DNA of 64,000 nt, taken from the NCBI GenBank assembly GCA_028564705.1, contig JAPXFQ010002677.1, positions 1 through 64,000 on the forward strand. Direction: 5' to 3'. Source of the stretch: Apricaphanius iberus (taxonomy: Eukaryota > Chordata > Actinopteri > Cyprinodontiformes > Aphaniidae). Shown in pieces: positions 20,405 through 31,490 of the stretch (positions within the stretch are counted from its first letter, which is position 1; each line of letters opens with the position of its first letter). Made by a program: the position numbers and the translations under genes. The notes beneath the pieces are model-generated. The model was not told the origin of the DNA. It made no database searches and worked only from the letters and a program-made list of their open reading frames with translations.

Positions 20405-23400
20405 ATGCAAGCACAACACTTTGGTGTAGAGACCAGCCGACACCCAGTGAGTATTCATCACATCACACTTTAAAAAGTTACTTCGTATTTTGTCAGACCT
20501 TCGAAAATGTATGAATATTCTGTGTTTTTCAGGATCTCGACATGCAGCAAGAGGTCATGACTATCGCTCCAGGTAAAAAAGCAGGACAGGGCAGAGCATC
20601 AGTAGTGGCTGGCTTCTAGTAGGGTTCAATAGGGTTTAGTGTGTTTCAGTGTTAAAAAAAGGCATTTTATTGTCAGTTATAAATGTATGGCCAAGTTATT
20701 ACATTTAATGTATTTTCCTGACTATAAGTCGAGGATACACAGTGTCTTGGATCCATAAAATAACTTACCTTTAAATATACAAATCTGTCTCTATCGGAAT
20801 TTAACATAGGGGTTGTGTAGTTATGCCCCCCTGTATTTTAAAGAACAATATTTATTCATTGGGGCCTGCCCAATGCAATGCAAGGACAACAGGGCAATTG
20901 CATGGACAGGCAACTAGTACTGTTCACTTTTTGGAGCATGCCCAATGCAGTGCAAGGAGAGCAGTGCAATTGCATGAGCATTGCACCTATTACTATTCAC
21001 CTTTGAAAATGTTCGGAAATTAATGGCAGTAGCATGTACCCCCACAATATATATATATATATATATTTATATCAGAACGACCGGCTCGATCACTCCATCT
21101 GGGCTATTACTTTTATTGGCGATTGGAGTAACCATGGCAACATAATTAGCGAAAAACCATGCCCAAAAATACCATAGTAAATGAATGGAGCCAGAGGTCA
21201 AGAATCATGAAAATCCACTATTTTGAAAGGATTAACTGTGTCACCATACAAAAACCTAGCAACTGCATTTGAAATTCAGGGTGTAGCTACATCCCTGCTC
21301 TTTTCACCAGTGAAGACCGAATGTCGATAGCGGTTATGGTTTTTTCACAATTTCACTTTGTTCGACCCAAAGTTTACCCCAAATCGCCATTTCTAGAGTG
21401 GACCAGCTCGTTAAGCAGTGTGCAGCGATGTCATTTTGGAACCTGATGGTAGTATTTTAACTTGTCACGCTCACATGTTTTGCACTAGTGACGTGATTTT
21501 CGGCCATGAAATGGACTTACCCTTTCTGATTCTCACGATCATTTCAAAATTTCCCTATGTCTAACAACCTTCCTCCTATACTTTAACATTGTGACTGCTC
21601 AGGATTTTCTGAAATAGAGAGATATTACTCATCTCTCTCTCGTTCGTTCTCGGAATGTGAATAAGGTAGAGAGTTGTGCTGTGAGATTATCGAAGAAGGG
21701 TAAATCTCGCTCATACTTCAATAATTTTTCCGATACCCTGTACGGTTTCGAATGGGAACGATTTGTTTGGAGTACCTTTTTTTGTAAAAAGGGGGATTAG
21801 GGAGATAGATGTAAATTGAGTGTTACATTCAGCTGCAGCTGTCACTGTAATTTGTTGGTCAGAAACGGAGTACCTTTGATCAGAGGTCGTCAAAGTTTAT
21901 CTCACGGTCTATTGAGGGCTTAATAAAACACAGTATATAGTACTAGAGAGTACTACATGGTAAAATACAGTACTACACAGTACAATGCAGTACTATAGAG
22001 TACTACATGGTACTATAAAGTACACTACTACATTGAAAAATGAAATACTACACAGTACTACAGGCTAAAATACAATGTTATACAGTACTATATGGTACAA
22101 TACAGTACGACAGAGTACTGCATGTTAATATACAGTACTGCACGGTACAATACAGTAATACAGTACTAAATGGTACAATACAGTACTACACAGTACTACA
22201 TGTTCATATACAGTACTACACTACACAATAAAGTACTACACTGTACACTACAGTACTACACAGTACTAAACGGTACAATACAGTACTAGACAGTACAACA
22301 TGGTAAAATACAGTACTAGACAGTACAACATGGCACAGTACAGTACTACATGGTAAAATACAGTACTACACAGTACTATATGGTAAAATACAGTACTACA
22401 TGGCACGGTGAAGTACTACATTGTACAATACAGTACTACACAGTACTACTTTGTAAAATACCGTACTACATGGTACAGTACAGTAGTACACATTACTACA
22501 GGGTCAAATACAGTACTCCACAGTACTACATGGTACAATACAGTACTACACAGTACTAGAAGGTGAAATACAGTACTACACCTTACTACATGGTACAATA
22601 CAGTACAACTTGGTACAATACAATATATACAGTACTACATAGTACTACATGATCAGATACAGTACTACACTGTACTACACGGTCAAATACAGTACTACAC
22701 TGTACTACATGGTACAATATATTACAAGACAGTACAATACAGTACTACACAGTACTAAATGGTCAAATACAGTACTACACAGTACTACATGTTACAATTC
22801 AGAACTACACGGTACAATACAGTAATAGACAGTAAAATAGATTACTACACAGTACTACATGGCACACTAAACTACTACACAGTACTAGATGGTAAAATAC
22901 AGTACCACAGAGTACTACAATGTATGATATAATACTACACATTACTACATGGTACAATACAGTAGTACACAGTACTACATGTTAATATACAGTACTACAC
23001 TGCATAATAAAGTATTACACGGTACAATACAGTACCACACAGTTCTACATGGTAAAATACAGTACTACACAGTACTACATGGTCAAATACAGTACTACGT
23101 GGCACAATACAGTACTACGCAGTACTACATTGTACAATACAGTACTACACAATACAATACAGTAATACACAGTCCTATATGGTAAAAACCTTGCTGAATT
23201 TGTAAACAGAAGCTCGTATTGGGGTTGGTAGTGACTATGCACACCGTAGCAGCCCCCTTTTAAATTTCCTGAAATGTTCTAGTTTACTATACATTATTCA
23301 TTCAAAATGAAATCTGGGGTCCTTAAAGGTTGGATTTGTCCTGTTTTTTGTTTTGTTTTTTTTGCTTAACGCATCCAGATCAATTTCCAAAAGATAATTT

Positions 23401-24553
23401 TTTTATTCCTCTTTTTAGTTAACTTTAACACTGGTGTGCAAACTAATGAGCTCAACTGTAGACCAGCTGTGCTTGACAAGGAGCTAAGTAGAGGGAAACA
23501 AAAGGAGGACCACTATAGGGTACACTGATCAACTAGTGTAAATTATTTATTGCATTTGTAATGTTATTCCTACATATATCCTTCACATGAATTTATTGAA
23601 ATATATTTTTCCTTAGGCTTTTCACCAAAAGTCTCATGGCCCATGGTTTATAGAGCAATACAAGGTAAGCCTAAGTTTCATGTTGGACAGTCTTTATTTA
23701 AAAAAGCAATGCATAGTATGTAGCATAGTATGATCACATAAAAATTGTAGTGCCCCTATCACTAATTTAAAATGCCATTAGACCTGAAAATGACAACACA
23801 TTAGGGGTTTCACGATCTCGACTCGGGACTCCGTAGCAACAGTTAGCAGGTGACCGTGTATGTACTCAGATTTCTTCATCACAAGTAACCACCCATTGGA
23901 TTTTCTAGTTCTCCTACAACTCACAACACCACCTGGTAATGTCTTAAATGTATCACATCTCCCATGATCAGATCACACATCTACAGAACATATTAGCAGA
24001 CGCTAGCAAGTAGCTAAAGCTAAGCTACAGTTAAACAATGGCTAAGACAGATAAAGAAAGCAGCAGTGGGACCGGCGCTAAAGCCGCTCCTTCTATTCTC
24101 AATAAATAAGTACAATACCATAATGTACGATCTATGTGCAAAGGTAATCTTTATAAGAGAGCTAACGTCTGCAGCTTTGACTGCCTATTTCCAAGTATCG
24201 GCTCTTTGACCGCGGTCCTGAGTAGGGAATTCAACATGAGACATGGATGGTGCTTGTGAGCAGAGACAAAATGCCGAGCTAGGTTGTGAGGTGCTAATTG
24301 GGTGCTTCTGGCTAGCTTAGGTAGAAGCCTAAACCGGGTTAGCTTTCAATTGTTAGCCTTGCACCCCAGCACCTCAACTTCCAAGAAAAAGATATAATTC
24401 TGTAAATCTGTAAATAAATGTGATTTTGCATAATCACTTGTTTTGTTTTTTTCTTGTGCAGAATGGCTTATGAAATTCGATGCCACAGCTATCGAGGAGT
24501 ATGCCCTCATAAGCCAGCTCCCTCACTCCATGCACGGAGACGGCCCTAAATGA
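20405..24553 (+). CDS. Candidate multi-exon host gene, unidentified
   Basis: Four small segments with AG/GT borders are mutually in phase: 20405-20446 (42 nt), 20533-20572 (40 nt), 23419-23519 (101 nt) and 23617-23664 (48 nt, strong donor AAG-GTAAGC). Together they are open and include DLDMQQEVMTIAP, TGVQTNELNCRPAVLDKELS, RGKQKEDHYR and AFHQKSHGPWFIEQYK. A further exon-like piece at 24462-24553 reads WLMKFDATAIEEYALISQLP to a TGA at 24551. It fits only if an extra exon or a shifted junction lies between, because direct joining gives a stop after three codons. An upstream exon may be 20097-20186. No family is recognised. The composition is hydrophilic and no domain is apparent. The large second intron houses the 1.27-kb minisatellite. 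Confidence 0.4.
20855..21003. repeat. 72-bp tandem duplication
   Basis: Two adjacent diverged copies share GCCCAATGCA-TGCAAGGA, CAGGGCAATTGCATG or CAGTGCAATTGCATG, and ACTGTTCAC or ACTATTCAC, offset by 72 bases. Confidence 0.75.
21044..21070. repeat. (AT)n microsatellite
   Basis: An uninterrupted AT dinucleotide run followed by an ATTTATAT step. Confidence 0.9.
21071..21924. other. Unassigned stretch inside the candidate intron
   Basis: No gene or element is recognised. It contains an imperfect CTCTCTCTCGTTCG patch near 21640. Confidence 0.35.
21925..23190. repeat. AGTACT-rich minisatellite (about 1.27 kb)
   Basis: Dozens of imperfect units are built from CAGTACTACA and CATGGTAAAATA or CATGGTACAATA, giving composite periods of roughly 30-45 bases. 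The core AGTACT is self-complementary. Long in-frame translations (YSTTQYYMVQYSTTQYY type) on the + strand come only from the repeat lacking stops in that phase. It is bounded by unique sequence on both sides. Confidence 0.95.
23191..23418. other. Intron-like unique sequence
   Basis: AT-rich, ending in a polypyrimidine tract and TTTTTAG before the exon candidate at 23419. Confidence 0.35.
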
Positions 24554-26047
24554 TCTCGGCCTCCACCCCACCACTGCTGTAGTGACATAGCTGGAAGTTA
24601 ATTGGAAAACTAAACATTTATCCACTAATGCAACCTAATGCAATTCAACATCCTGCCAAATCAATGTTACAGAAAAATAATCTTTGTTTTCACAGACTAT
24701 TTCATGTTTTCTTCTGTAAATGAAAAATTGCTTTTCCTAAACTGAAATTAGAAGAAGCTAGGCTAATAGAAGAATACTTTAATCAACTCTTTCACCAGTG
24801 CTGCCAAGAGCCGAGAAGAGCTATTTCACTAAAAAACTGAAAGTGAACAAATAGTGTTTTCATTCATAATTCTGCTTCCGCTATATTATGCTAGATAGGT
24901 CTGGTGCCCTTCTGAGATGGAACGCCAAAGAGTTCAAAATTAAATAAATAAATACAAAATTATGAAATAAATATCAGCATGAATAAATATTGAATAAAAA
25001 TATAATGTGACAATGAAATTATTAAAAACTGAAATCATTTCAAATGCAATGGCCATTTTTTGAAATATTTTTAATAATTTTTTTATTTTAGATTATACAT
25101 TTGTATAATATATATATATATTTAATTAAATATTTATTTCACTGCAATTTACTTCATAATAATATAAATTATTTCAAGACATTTTTATTTAATTCCATCA
25201 GTTTTTATTCCAATCTCTCTCTTTCCCAAAGTCAGGTTTTATTTCATAATGAGGTTTTTCATAATGTTATTTATTTCAAAAAGCCATTTAAGAACTGAAG
25301 TCGTCCGTCAGCCAATCAGAATCAGCGGTTGAGACCTGGACGCTGATTGGCTGGAACTAAGATTAGTCTTCCTGGGTGGCTCTGTGAGCAGCTAGCAGCA
25401 TGCTAAGTAAAGGGTCGGAGCTGCAGGAACTTTGTTCAGCTCTGGTGGCTCTAACAGGTCATATTGAGAGGAATAACTTATCATGAACAGTTTGGATGAT
25501 ATAATCTCAAATGATCCCAGGTTTAGCTCTCAGCTGTCTGACAGTAACACTGGAGTTCTGCTGTTATCTTTTCTGTTTTGTCCAGCACAACTAGGAGGAG
25601 ACAGGAGAGGAAGCCCTGGTTGGTTGTTAGCTACAGTCAGTTAAAGGGAGATTATTTTAACGTGTTCTGTGTTATTTAACAGCCGACCCGAGTCTCTTTC
25701 CCCAGTCTAATCACGGGCATGGCGCCCTGAGCAGCTTTACACCTAGAACACTGGAGCAGCACCGGCAGTTTGGATTAGACATGCCCATTACAAAAGTGAT
25801 CAAATATTCTGCCAGTATTATAAGAATTATAAAGCCATACATAAAATGCCAAAGGCATTAAATTCAATAACAGTATTCAATAACAAAAAAAATAGTTGTA
25901 GAATAAAATAGATTTATTTGTGTGTGCATGTATATATCTAGTCACAGGATGGAGGAAATGTTTTCTGAGCCAATTAATTTTGTTTTAGCTTGGCTCAGCA
26001 GCTAGTTTGAACTGGAATGTATTACACCTTTTATGCTTCTCTTATCT
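24554..26047. other. Unassigned AT-rich stretch
   Basis: No gene is recognised. It includes an AT-rich block at 25000-25280 and the inverted CCAAT pair described separately. Confidence 0.4.
25309..25353. promoter_or_regulatory. Inverted repeat containing paired CCAAT boxes
   Basis: CAGCCAATCAG at 25309-25319 is perfectly inverted at 25343-25353 (CTGATTGGCTG) with a 23-base spacer. Each arm contains a CCAAT box (NF-Y type), in opposite orientation. The following 100 bases are less AT-rich. A bidirectional promoter is possible, and so is the end of a small foldback element. Confidence 0.35.
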
Positions 26048-26059
26048 GCAGCTGAGACA

Positions 26060-26391
26060 TCCATCCATTTTCTTAACCGCTTAATCCTTAATGGGTCGCA
26101 GGGGGGCTGGTGCCTATCTCCAGCTGTCAATGGGCGAGAGGCAGGGAACACCCTGGACAGGTCACCGGTCCATCACGGGGCCACATAGAGACAGGACAAA
26201 CAACCATGCCAACCATGCACACACTCACACCTAAGGACAATTTGGAGAGATCAATTAACCTGACAGTCATGTTTTTGGACTGTGGGAGGGGACCCACGCA
26301 TGCACGGGGAGAATTCCATGCAGAATGACCCTGGGCCGGGATACGAACCCACAACCTGCTGCAGTGCTGACCACTGCGCCACCGTGCAGCC
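26060..26391 (-). mobile_element. Full-length tRNA-headed SINE with GATG tail
   Basis: The minus strand reads from a tRNA-like head with an A box (TGGCGCAGTGG) and B box (GGGTTCGTATCC), through a CTCCCCGTGCATGCGTGGG core and the CAGCTGGAGATAGGCACCAG region, to a tail AAAATGGATGGATG. A perfect 12-bp duplication GCAGCTGAGACA lies at 26048-26059 and 26392-26403. The 3' end is of the same style as the Rex3 tail at 59403, which suggests shared RTE-type machinery, though that is inference. Confidence 0.9.
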
Positions 26392-26642
26392 GCAGCTGAG
26401 ACAATCAAATTGATTTTTTGGAAAATTATCTAGTCCCATTTCAGAAGTTGCATTCTGTAACAGATAACTGTCCAAAAACTCCTTTTGATTATCTCAGCAG
26501 CATGTATTAATTGGAGATGCAAATAAGGTGTAATGCAATTCCTGTTCAATGCTGTTGAGCTAACAAAGCTACAGGAAAATGAACTGGTACAGAAAAGATT
26601 TCCTCCATCCTCTTGAAAGTAAAACTAAACAGCCTTCACACA

Positions 26643-26825
26643 GAGGTCCCATGGACTTGAAAATTAGACGTGCAGTAGACGTCCAAAAATGATGTCACCA
26701 GGTGTTATAAAACAACCACATTTGAACCATAAATAGCCATTGCTCTGAGGTCCCACGGACATGAACATTAGACATGCAGTAGACGTCCAAAAAAAGACAT
26801 TGCCTGGTGTTACAAAACCACCCCT
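26643..26825. repeat. 104-bp tandem duplication
   Basis: Two copies begin GAGGTCCCATGGAC (26643) and GAGGTCCCACGGAC (26747). Both continue through TGCAGTAGACGTCCAAAAA and CTGGTGTTA-AAAAC-ACC with few differences. Confidence 0.85.
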
Positions 26826-27406
26826 TCAGTGGACCAAAACTCAAAGTTTTCTCTTTGTGTCTTCTCCCAGCTCACTGCTGTATGAGGGAGCAGGCAGGAG
26901 GATCCGTGGGACTGCTTATTTCTTTACACACAAGTATGAGGATGGGTTTGCACCATTTGTTTTGGATCAAATGGGGCAAAACTGTAAATGTAAGCTTTTT
27001 TTAAAGTGTGACTCAAACAATGCAATTTTTGCATTGTACTTAATAAATTGAAAAGGTGTAACTGTTGTTTTGAATTTGTGAAAGACTGAAAAAAATCTAC
27101 AATAACAAAACCTATAGAAAATTTTCCTCTGGGATTTCAACTTTCTGGTTACAAACAGGGGTGGAGTTAGGGGGTGGCTGCTTTAGCTTGAGCCCTGGAT
27201 ATTTTCTGAGAAGCCTCGAATCTGGATTTTACTTTATGAAAGAGGAAAAAAGCTTCTCTGAAATAAGTTGCAGTAACAGAGTTCACCAGAGGTGCAGCAG
27301 CTACGTAGTCTTTGTAGAGCCACCCTGAGCCCCTTGAAGAAGAAAGTAGCTGTTTTGGCAGCTTCAGCAACCTGCCCTGCATCATAGTAGCTACTAAATG
27401 CCAATT
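26826..27406. other. Unassigned stretch
   Basis: A 96-codon + strand frame ending at 27051 shows no recognisable motif and is probably not coding. Nothing else is seen. Confidence 0.35.
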
Positions 27407-27413
27407 GATGCAG

Positions 27414-27712
27414 TGAATACTGCGTAGCAGACTAGCGAGTAGTAGGCATGAGGTCGGACGTACTTCTCCACCATTTAACCGGGATGTTTACGTTACGTTA
27501 CATGTGATCCCGTTCTCGGTAGCCGACGTCACTCTTCTTCTACGATTTTGGGTGTAGCATAGCGTAGCAAACATCGGATTTCACTTTGGCGGTATGTACA
27601 CATCCGGGAACTTTATGCCTACTACGCCAATCCATACCAGAGATTCGAATCTACTACATCGCTCGCTTACTGCTTTTCGCCTGATACGTAGTAGGCATAA
27701 TAGGGGTATTCG
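27414..27712. mobile_element. Short MITE-like DNA element
   Basis: About 300 bases are flanked by the 7-bp direct repeat GATGCAG at 27407-27413 and 27713-27719. The termini are GAATAC inward on the left and GTATTC on the right, a short terminal inversion. Three internal copies of GTAGTAGGCAT or its complement lie near 27445, 27615 and 27690. There is no ORF. The superfamily is uncertain; a 7-8 bp duplication would fit hAT-like elements. Confidence 0.5.
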
Positions 27713-27719
27713 GATGCAG

Positions 27720-28589
27720 CCATGCTTGCTGGGATGGGAGAGGGAGATACACAGAGAGATGCACACCTGCAGGAGAAGACTGTTGATGATTTGGACAGCC
27801 TATGAGAAACATATTTAGCCAAAAAGTATGGATTGACAACAGCAGCTGTAATCAAACATATGATTCAGGTCTATGAATCTTATTTTAAAAGTGCTGGCTT
27901 GTTAAATGTCAATTTACTTTAAATTTTGGTAAAGGAAATGAATCATAAAAGACATACGGGAAGAATATAAAAATACTTAATCATGAAAAATAAGTGAATA
28001 TCACAAAGGCAGATGTTCTCTGGATTATTAAGAAATAACTGAAAAAGAGTAAAGTAGTGTGACAGAAACTGAATAAAACTAGCAAAACATCGAAAATGGA
28101 GTATAAAATAGAAATATAACATTGTCTATTGCACTATTTCATCTGTTGGGCCAACGGGCACAGAGAATTTGGTCATAAAAATATTTTACTCTTTAGCCTT
28201 AAACTATTAAAGAGTATAGTCTATAGCATTTATAATTTTTTTTTAATTTATTTTAGTACTCAATCTGAATGAATTCAGATTGATTTCTGCTTGAGATCAC
28301 AAATCAAGCAGATGAATACGTGTCAGTTTTGGTTGCTCCAGAATGACAAAAAACACTGATTGTGGCTCTATGTATGTATTAAGTACCTTGTTCAGGTTGG
28401 GGATCATGCTCAGATACTGTCATGTGAATATTTTTTTATTGATGTAGTTTCCTGTACTCCGTGTAAAGTTGAAAATATCGGTCAATCTGCAACAAGTGGT
28501 CAGGTTTGTAAAGTTTTTAAATACTACTTTGTTAAAATAAAAGCTATTTTTATATATGTATGTACATACATATTGTTACATATTGAGAT
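27720..28589. other. Unassigned AT-rich stretch
   Basis: No gene or element is recognised. A GTATGTACATACATA palindromic patch near 28560 abuts the truncated end of the Tc1 element. Confidence 0.4.
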
Positions 28590-28599
28590 TGTTTTTACA

Positions 28600-29433
28600 T
28601 CAAACTTTGCTTTCATCAAAGAATCCTCCATTTGCAGCAATTACAGCATTGCAGACCTTTGGCATTCTAGCTGTTAATTTGTTGAGGTAATCTGGAGAAA
28701 TTGCACCCCACGCTTCTAGAAGCAGCTCCCACAATTTGGATTGGTTGGATGGGCACTTCTTGCGTACCATACGGTCAAGCTGCTCCCACAACAGCTCAAC
28801 GGGGTTCAAATCTGGTGACTGCGCTGGCCACTCCATTACCGATAGAATACCAGCTGCCTGCTTCTTCTCTAAATAGTTCTTGCACAATTTCGAGGTGTGT
28901 TTTGGGTCATTGTCCTGTTGTAGGATGAAATTGGCTCCAATCAAGCGCTGTCCACTGGGTATGGCATGGCGTTGCAAAATGGAGTGATAGCCTTCCTTAT
29001 TCAGAATCCCTTTTACCCTGTACAAATCTCCCACCTTACCAGCACCAAAGCAACCCCAGACCATCACATTACCTCCACCATGCTTAACAGATGGCGTCAG
29101 GCATTCTTCCAGCATCTTTTCAGTTGTTCTGCGTCTCACAAACGTTCTTCTTTGTGATCCAAACACCTCAAACTTGGATTCATCCGTCCACAGCACTTTT
29201 TTCCAGTCTTCCTCTGTCCAATGTCTGTGTTCTTTTGCCCATCTTAATCTTTTTCTTTTATTGGCCAGTCTCAGATATGGCTTTTTCTTTGCCACTCTGC
29301 CCTGAAGCCCAGAATCCCGCAGCCGCCTCTTCACTGTAGATGTTGACACTGGTGTTTTGCGGGTACTATTTAATGAAGATGCCAGTTGGGGACCTGTGAG
29401 GCATCTGTTTCTCAAACTAGAGACTCTAATGTA
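28600..29433 (-). pseudogene. Tc1 transposase, catalytic part
   Basis: It resumes directly after the SINE with YIRVSSLRNRCLTGPQLASS (second helix-turn-helix). The catalytic core shows D in LWTDESKFEVFG, D in FILQQDNDPKHTS and E in SPDLNPVELLWEQLDR, spaced as in DD34E Tc1 enzymes. The GGGNVMVWGCFGAGKVGDLY block lies between. The frame is open to the natural C-terminus (GGFFDESKV, stop at 28600). The only break in the gene is the SINE, so this copy decayed little before being interrupted. Confidence 0.92.
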
Positions 29434-29681
29434 AGGGCGACTGTGGCTCAGTGGTAGAGTAGTTGGCTTGCAATCAGAGGGTCGTAGGTTCGATTCCAGC
29501 TTCCTCCAGTCACATGTTGATGTGCCCCTGGGCAAGGCACTTAACCCCCAAATTCTACATTGTCCTACCAAGCCATGTTGGGTGTCGGTGTATGAATGGG
29601 TGAATGTGGCTTCAATGTAAAGCGCTTTGAGTGGTCAGTGAGACTAGAAAAGCGCTATATAAGTTCAGTCCATTTACCATT
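29434..29681 (+). mobile_element. tRNA-headed SINE with L2-type tail
   Basis: The head has an A box (TGGCTCAGTGG at about 29443) and B box (GGTTCGATTCC, 29487-29497) in tRNA spacing. An anticodon-like loop CTTGCAA suggests a tRNA-Ala(TGC) origin, at low certainty. The body contains GCCCCTGGGCAAGGCACTTA and the end is AGCGCTATATAAG with CCATTTACCATT, which resembles the 3' end of L2-clade LINEs. At most 2 bp of target duplication (TA) is visible, consistent with L2-driven SINEs. Confidence 0.88.
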
Positions 29682-29892
29682 ACTTATCTTCTTGCTCAGT
29701 TGTGCAACGCGGCCTCCCACTTCTTTTTCTACTCTGGTTAGAGCCTGTTTGTGCTGTCCTCTGAAGGGAGTAGTACACACCGTTGTAGGAAATCTTCAAT
29801 TTCTTAGCAATTTCTCGCATGGAATAGCCTTCATTTCTAAGAACAAGAATAGACTGTCGAGTTTCAGATGAAAGTTCTCTTTTTCTGGCCAT
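29682..29892 (-). pseudogene. Tc1 transposase, N-terminal part
   Basis: It starts MARKRELSSETRQSILVLRN at 29892 and encodes the first helix-turn-helix of the paired-like DNA-binding domain (YSMREIAKKLKISYNGVYYS). The GRPR-type hook (KRSGRPRCTTEQEDK) follows before the SINE boundary. Start, length and order are as in intact Tc1 transposases. Confidence 0.9.
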
Positions 29893-30300
29893 TTTGAGCG
29901 TTTAATTGACCCCACAAATGTGATGCTCCAGAAACTCAATCTGCTCAAAGGAAGGTCAGTTTTGTAGCTTCTGTACCGAGCTAAACTGTTTTCAGATGTG
30001 TGAACATGATTGCACAAGGGTTTTCTAATCATCAATTAGCCTTCTGAGCCAATGAGCAAACACATTGTACCATTAGAACACTGGTGATAGTTGCTGGAAA
30101 TGGGCCTCTATACACCTGTGTAGATATTGCACCAAAAACCAGATATTTGCAGCTAGAATAGTCCTTTACCACATTAGCAATGTCTAGCGTGTGTTTCTTT
30201 TAAGTAAAGACTGGTTTAAAGTTATCTTCATTGAAAAGTACAGTGCTTTTACTTCAAAAATAAGGACATTTCAATGTGACCCCAAACTTTTGAACGGTAG

Positions 30301-30310
30301 TGTATGTATG

Positions 30311-30344
<34 letters not shown>

Positions 30345-30353
30345 TGTATGTAT
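30301..30353. repeat. (TATG)n microsatellite
   Basis: A tandem TATG run immediately outside the Tc1 terminus. Confidence 0.95.
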
Positions 30354-30483
30354 GCTTGCGCAGAAAGCAAAGAAAAACGGAAAACCAGTGTATGAAAAAA
30401 AACAGCAGAAAAAATTGCAGAGGCCAGATTTATGTCTAAGACAATAACTAAGAAATAAATAAGAACTTAGTAGCCCATTCGCT

Positions 30484-30690
30484 CTTGAGAGTTTAAATGA
30501 AGGCAACTGGACTTTTTCTTCTGGTCTTGAAAATGTTGCATCTCTCATCCAAGAGGCTTCCCCCAATCCAGTCTTTCTCATTGTTGAAGCCTCTTGGATG
30601 AGAGACAAAATGTTTTCACGACAAAAAGAAAAAGTCCAGTTGCCTTCATTTAAACTCTCAAGACTACAATATACTGGATGACTGAGAATC
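30484..30690. repeat. Foldback with hammerhead/Penelope-type modules
   Basis: A perfect 37-bp inverted repeat lies at 30484-30520 and 30626-30662. A second perfect 20-bp inverted repeat, TCTCTCATCCAAGAGGCTTC, lies inside it at 30541-30560 and 30586-30605. The inner arm equals the stem II region of the Penelope-type hammerhead (GCCTCTTGGATGAGAG), but the neighbouring catalytic CTGATGA and GAAA are degraded in both arms. It is followed by ACTGGATGACTGAGAATC, a module also present at the edge of the Penelope element near 9345. Likely origin: two Penelope-type ends joined head to head. Confidence 0.7.
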
Positions 30691-31190
30691 TACATCAATG
30701 TACTCCTTTTCCTTTATATTATCTGGTGTTAATGGATGTAAGCAGTATTCCCTGGAGCAGTGATCCGAGGTGACTTCAATCAACAGCTGACTATGATGCT
30801 GTTAGTAGTTAAAATTGCTGCTCAAATGTTTTGCTTATTTAAAGCATAGTAGTCCATTCTCTTTCATCTGCTTTAAGGGAATCAGAATTGAAAAACTGAG
30901 ATTTGTCTTTATATATATATGTGTGTGTGTATACTTTTTTGGACATCAGTCATCTGGGTTTAGCCCCTGATCTCCTTCAATCCTAAATCCGCCCCTGGTT
31001 ACACATCACAAATACTTTTGTACAAAAAATACCTTCAGAAAGCTGTGGCTTTAATTGTAGGTTGCTTCCACCACGAGGCCGAAGTTGGTTTCTGTTTCTA
31101 GCTTCCGATTCAGGAAATGGCTAAGGGCTAATACAACAATTTTTTCTCTACTCTGGGCGTCTTTAATCTGCTCTGGTTTTAAATCTACGA
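30691..31190. other. Unassigned stretch
   Basis: Contains a short TATATATATATGTGTGTGTG patch near 30915. Nothing else is recognised. Confidence 0.35.
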
Positions 31191-31490
31191 CACTCAGATA
31201 TTTCAGACCTGGATTATAGTATTCTACACTACTAGAAGAATAATTAAAACCAACTCTGGGATTTGTGAAACCTCTCTGTGATTTGTGAAACTTCAATAAA
31301 GGTGGATTTCAGCTGTGTTTCTGCTTCTGGGCCACATTATTTCAGCTGTAGCTACACAAATACAGCACTCAGATGTTTCAGACCTGGATTATATTATTCT
31401 ACACTACTCGAAGAATAGTTAAAATCAACTCTTGGATTTGTGAAACCTTTCTGTGATTTGTGAAACTTCAATAAAGGCAGATTTGTTTAG
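31191..31490. repeat. Tandem duplication of about 185 bp period
   Basis: A segment from CACTCAGATATTTCAGACCT to GAAACTTCAATAAAGG occurs at 31191-31305 and, with few changes, at 31376-31490. The unit contains its own internal doublet GGGATTTGTGAAACCTCTCT, TGTGATTTGTGAAAC. Confidence 0.85.

Larger units (their letters stand above)
28590..30302 (-). mobile_element. Tc1-like transposon, interrupted by a SINE
   Basis: The right end carries a Tc1 terminus. On the minus strand, CTACCGTTCAAAAGTTTGGG starts just inside 30302 and is followed by TGTATG repeats on the outside. A transposase gene follows on the minus strand. The opposite terminal inverted repeat cannot be found. Sequence matching the family stops near 28590, right after the transposase stop, so that end has been lost. 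A SINE sits within the gene at 29434-29681. Confidence 0.88.

Noticed and set aside
22040..23185. Tyr/Thr/Ser/Gln-rich repeat proteins on the + strand
   Set aside because: Direct translation of the AGTACT minisatellite. No start context, exon borders or conservation are expected.
24038..24109. Short + strand ORF MAKTDKESSSGTGAKAAPS in a LINE ORF1-like context
   Set aside because: It ends after 23 codons with no downstream ORF1 or RT. Similarity to LINE ORF1 starts is too weak to call.
29434..29510. A possible tRNA gene
   Set aside because: A and B boxes are present, but the cloverleaf is imperfect and it is the head of a SINE with body and tail inside a transposase gene.
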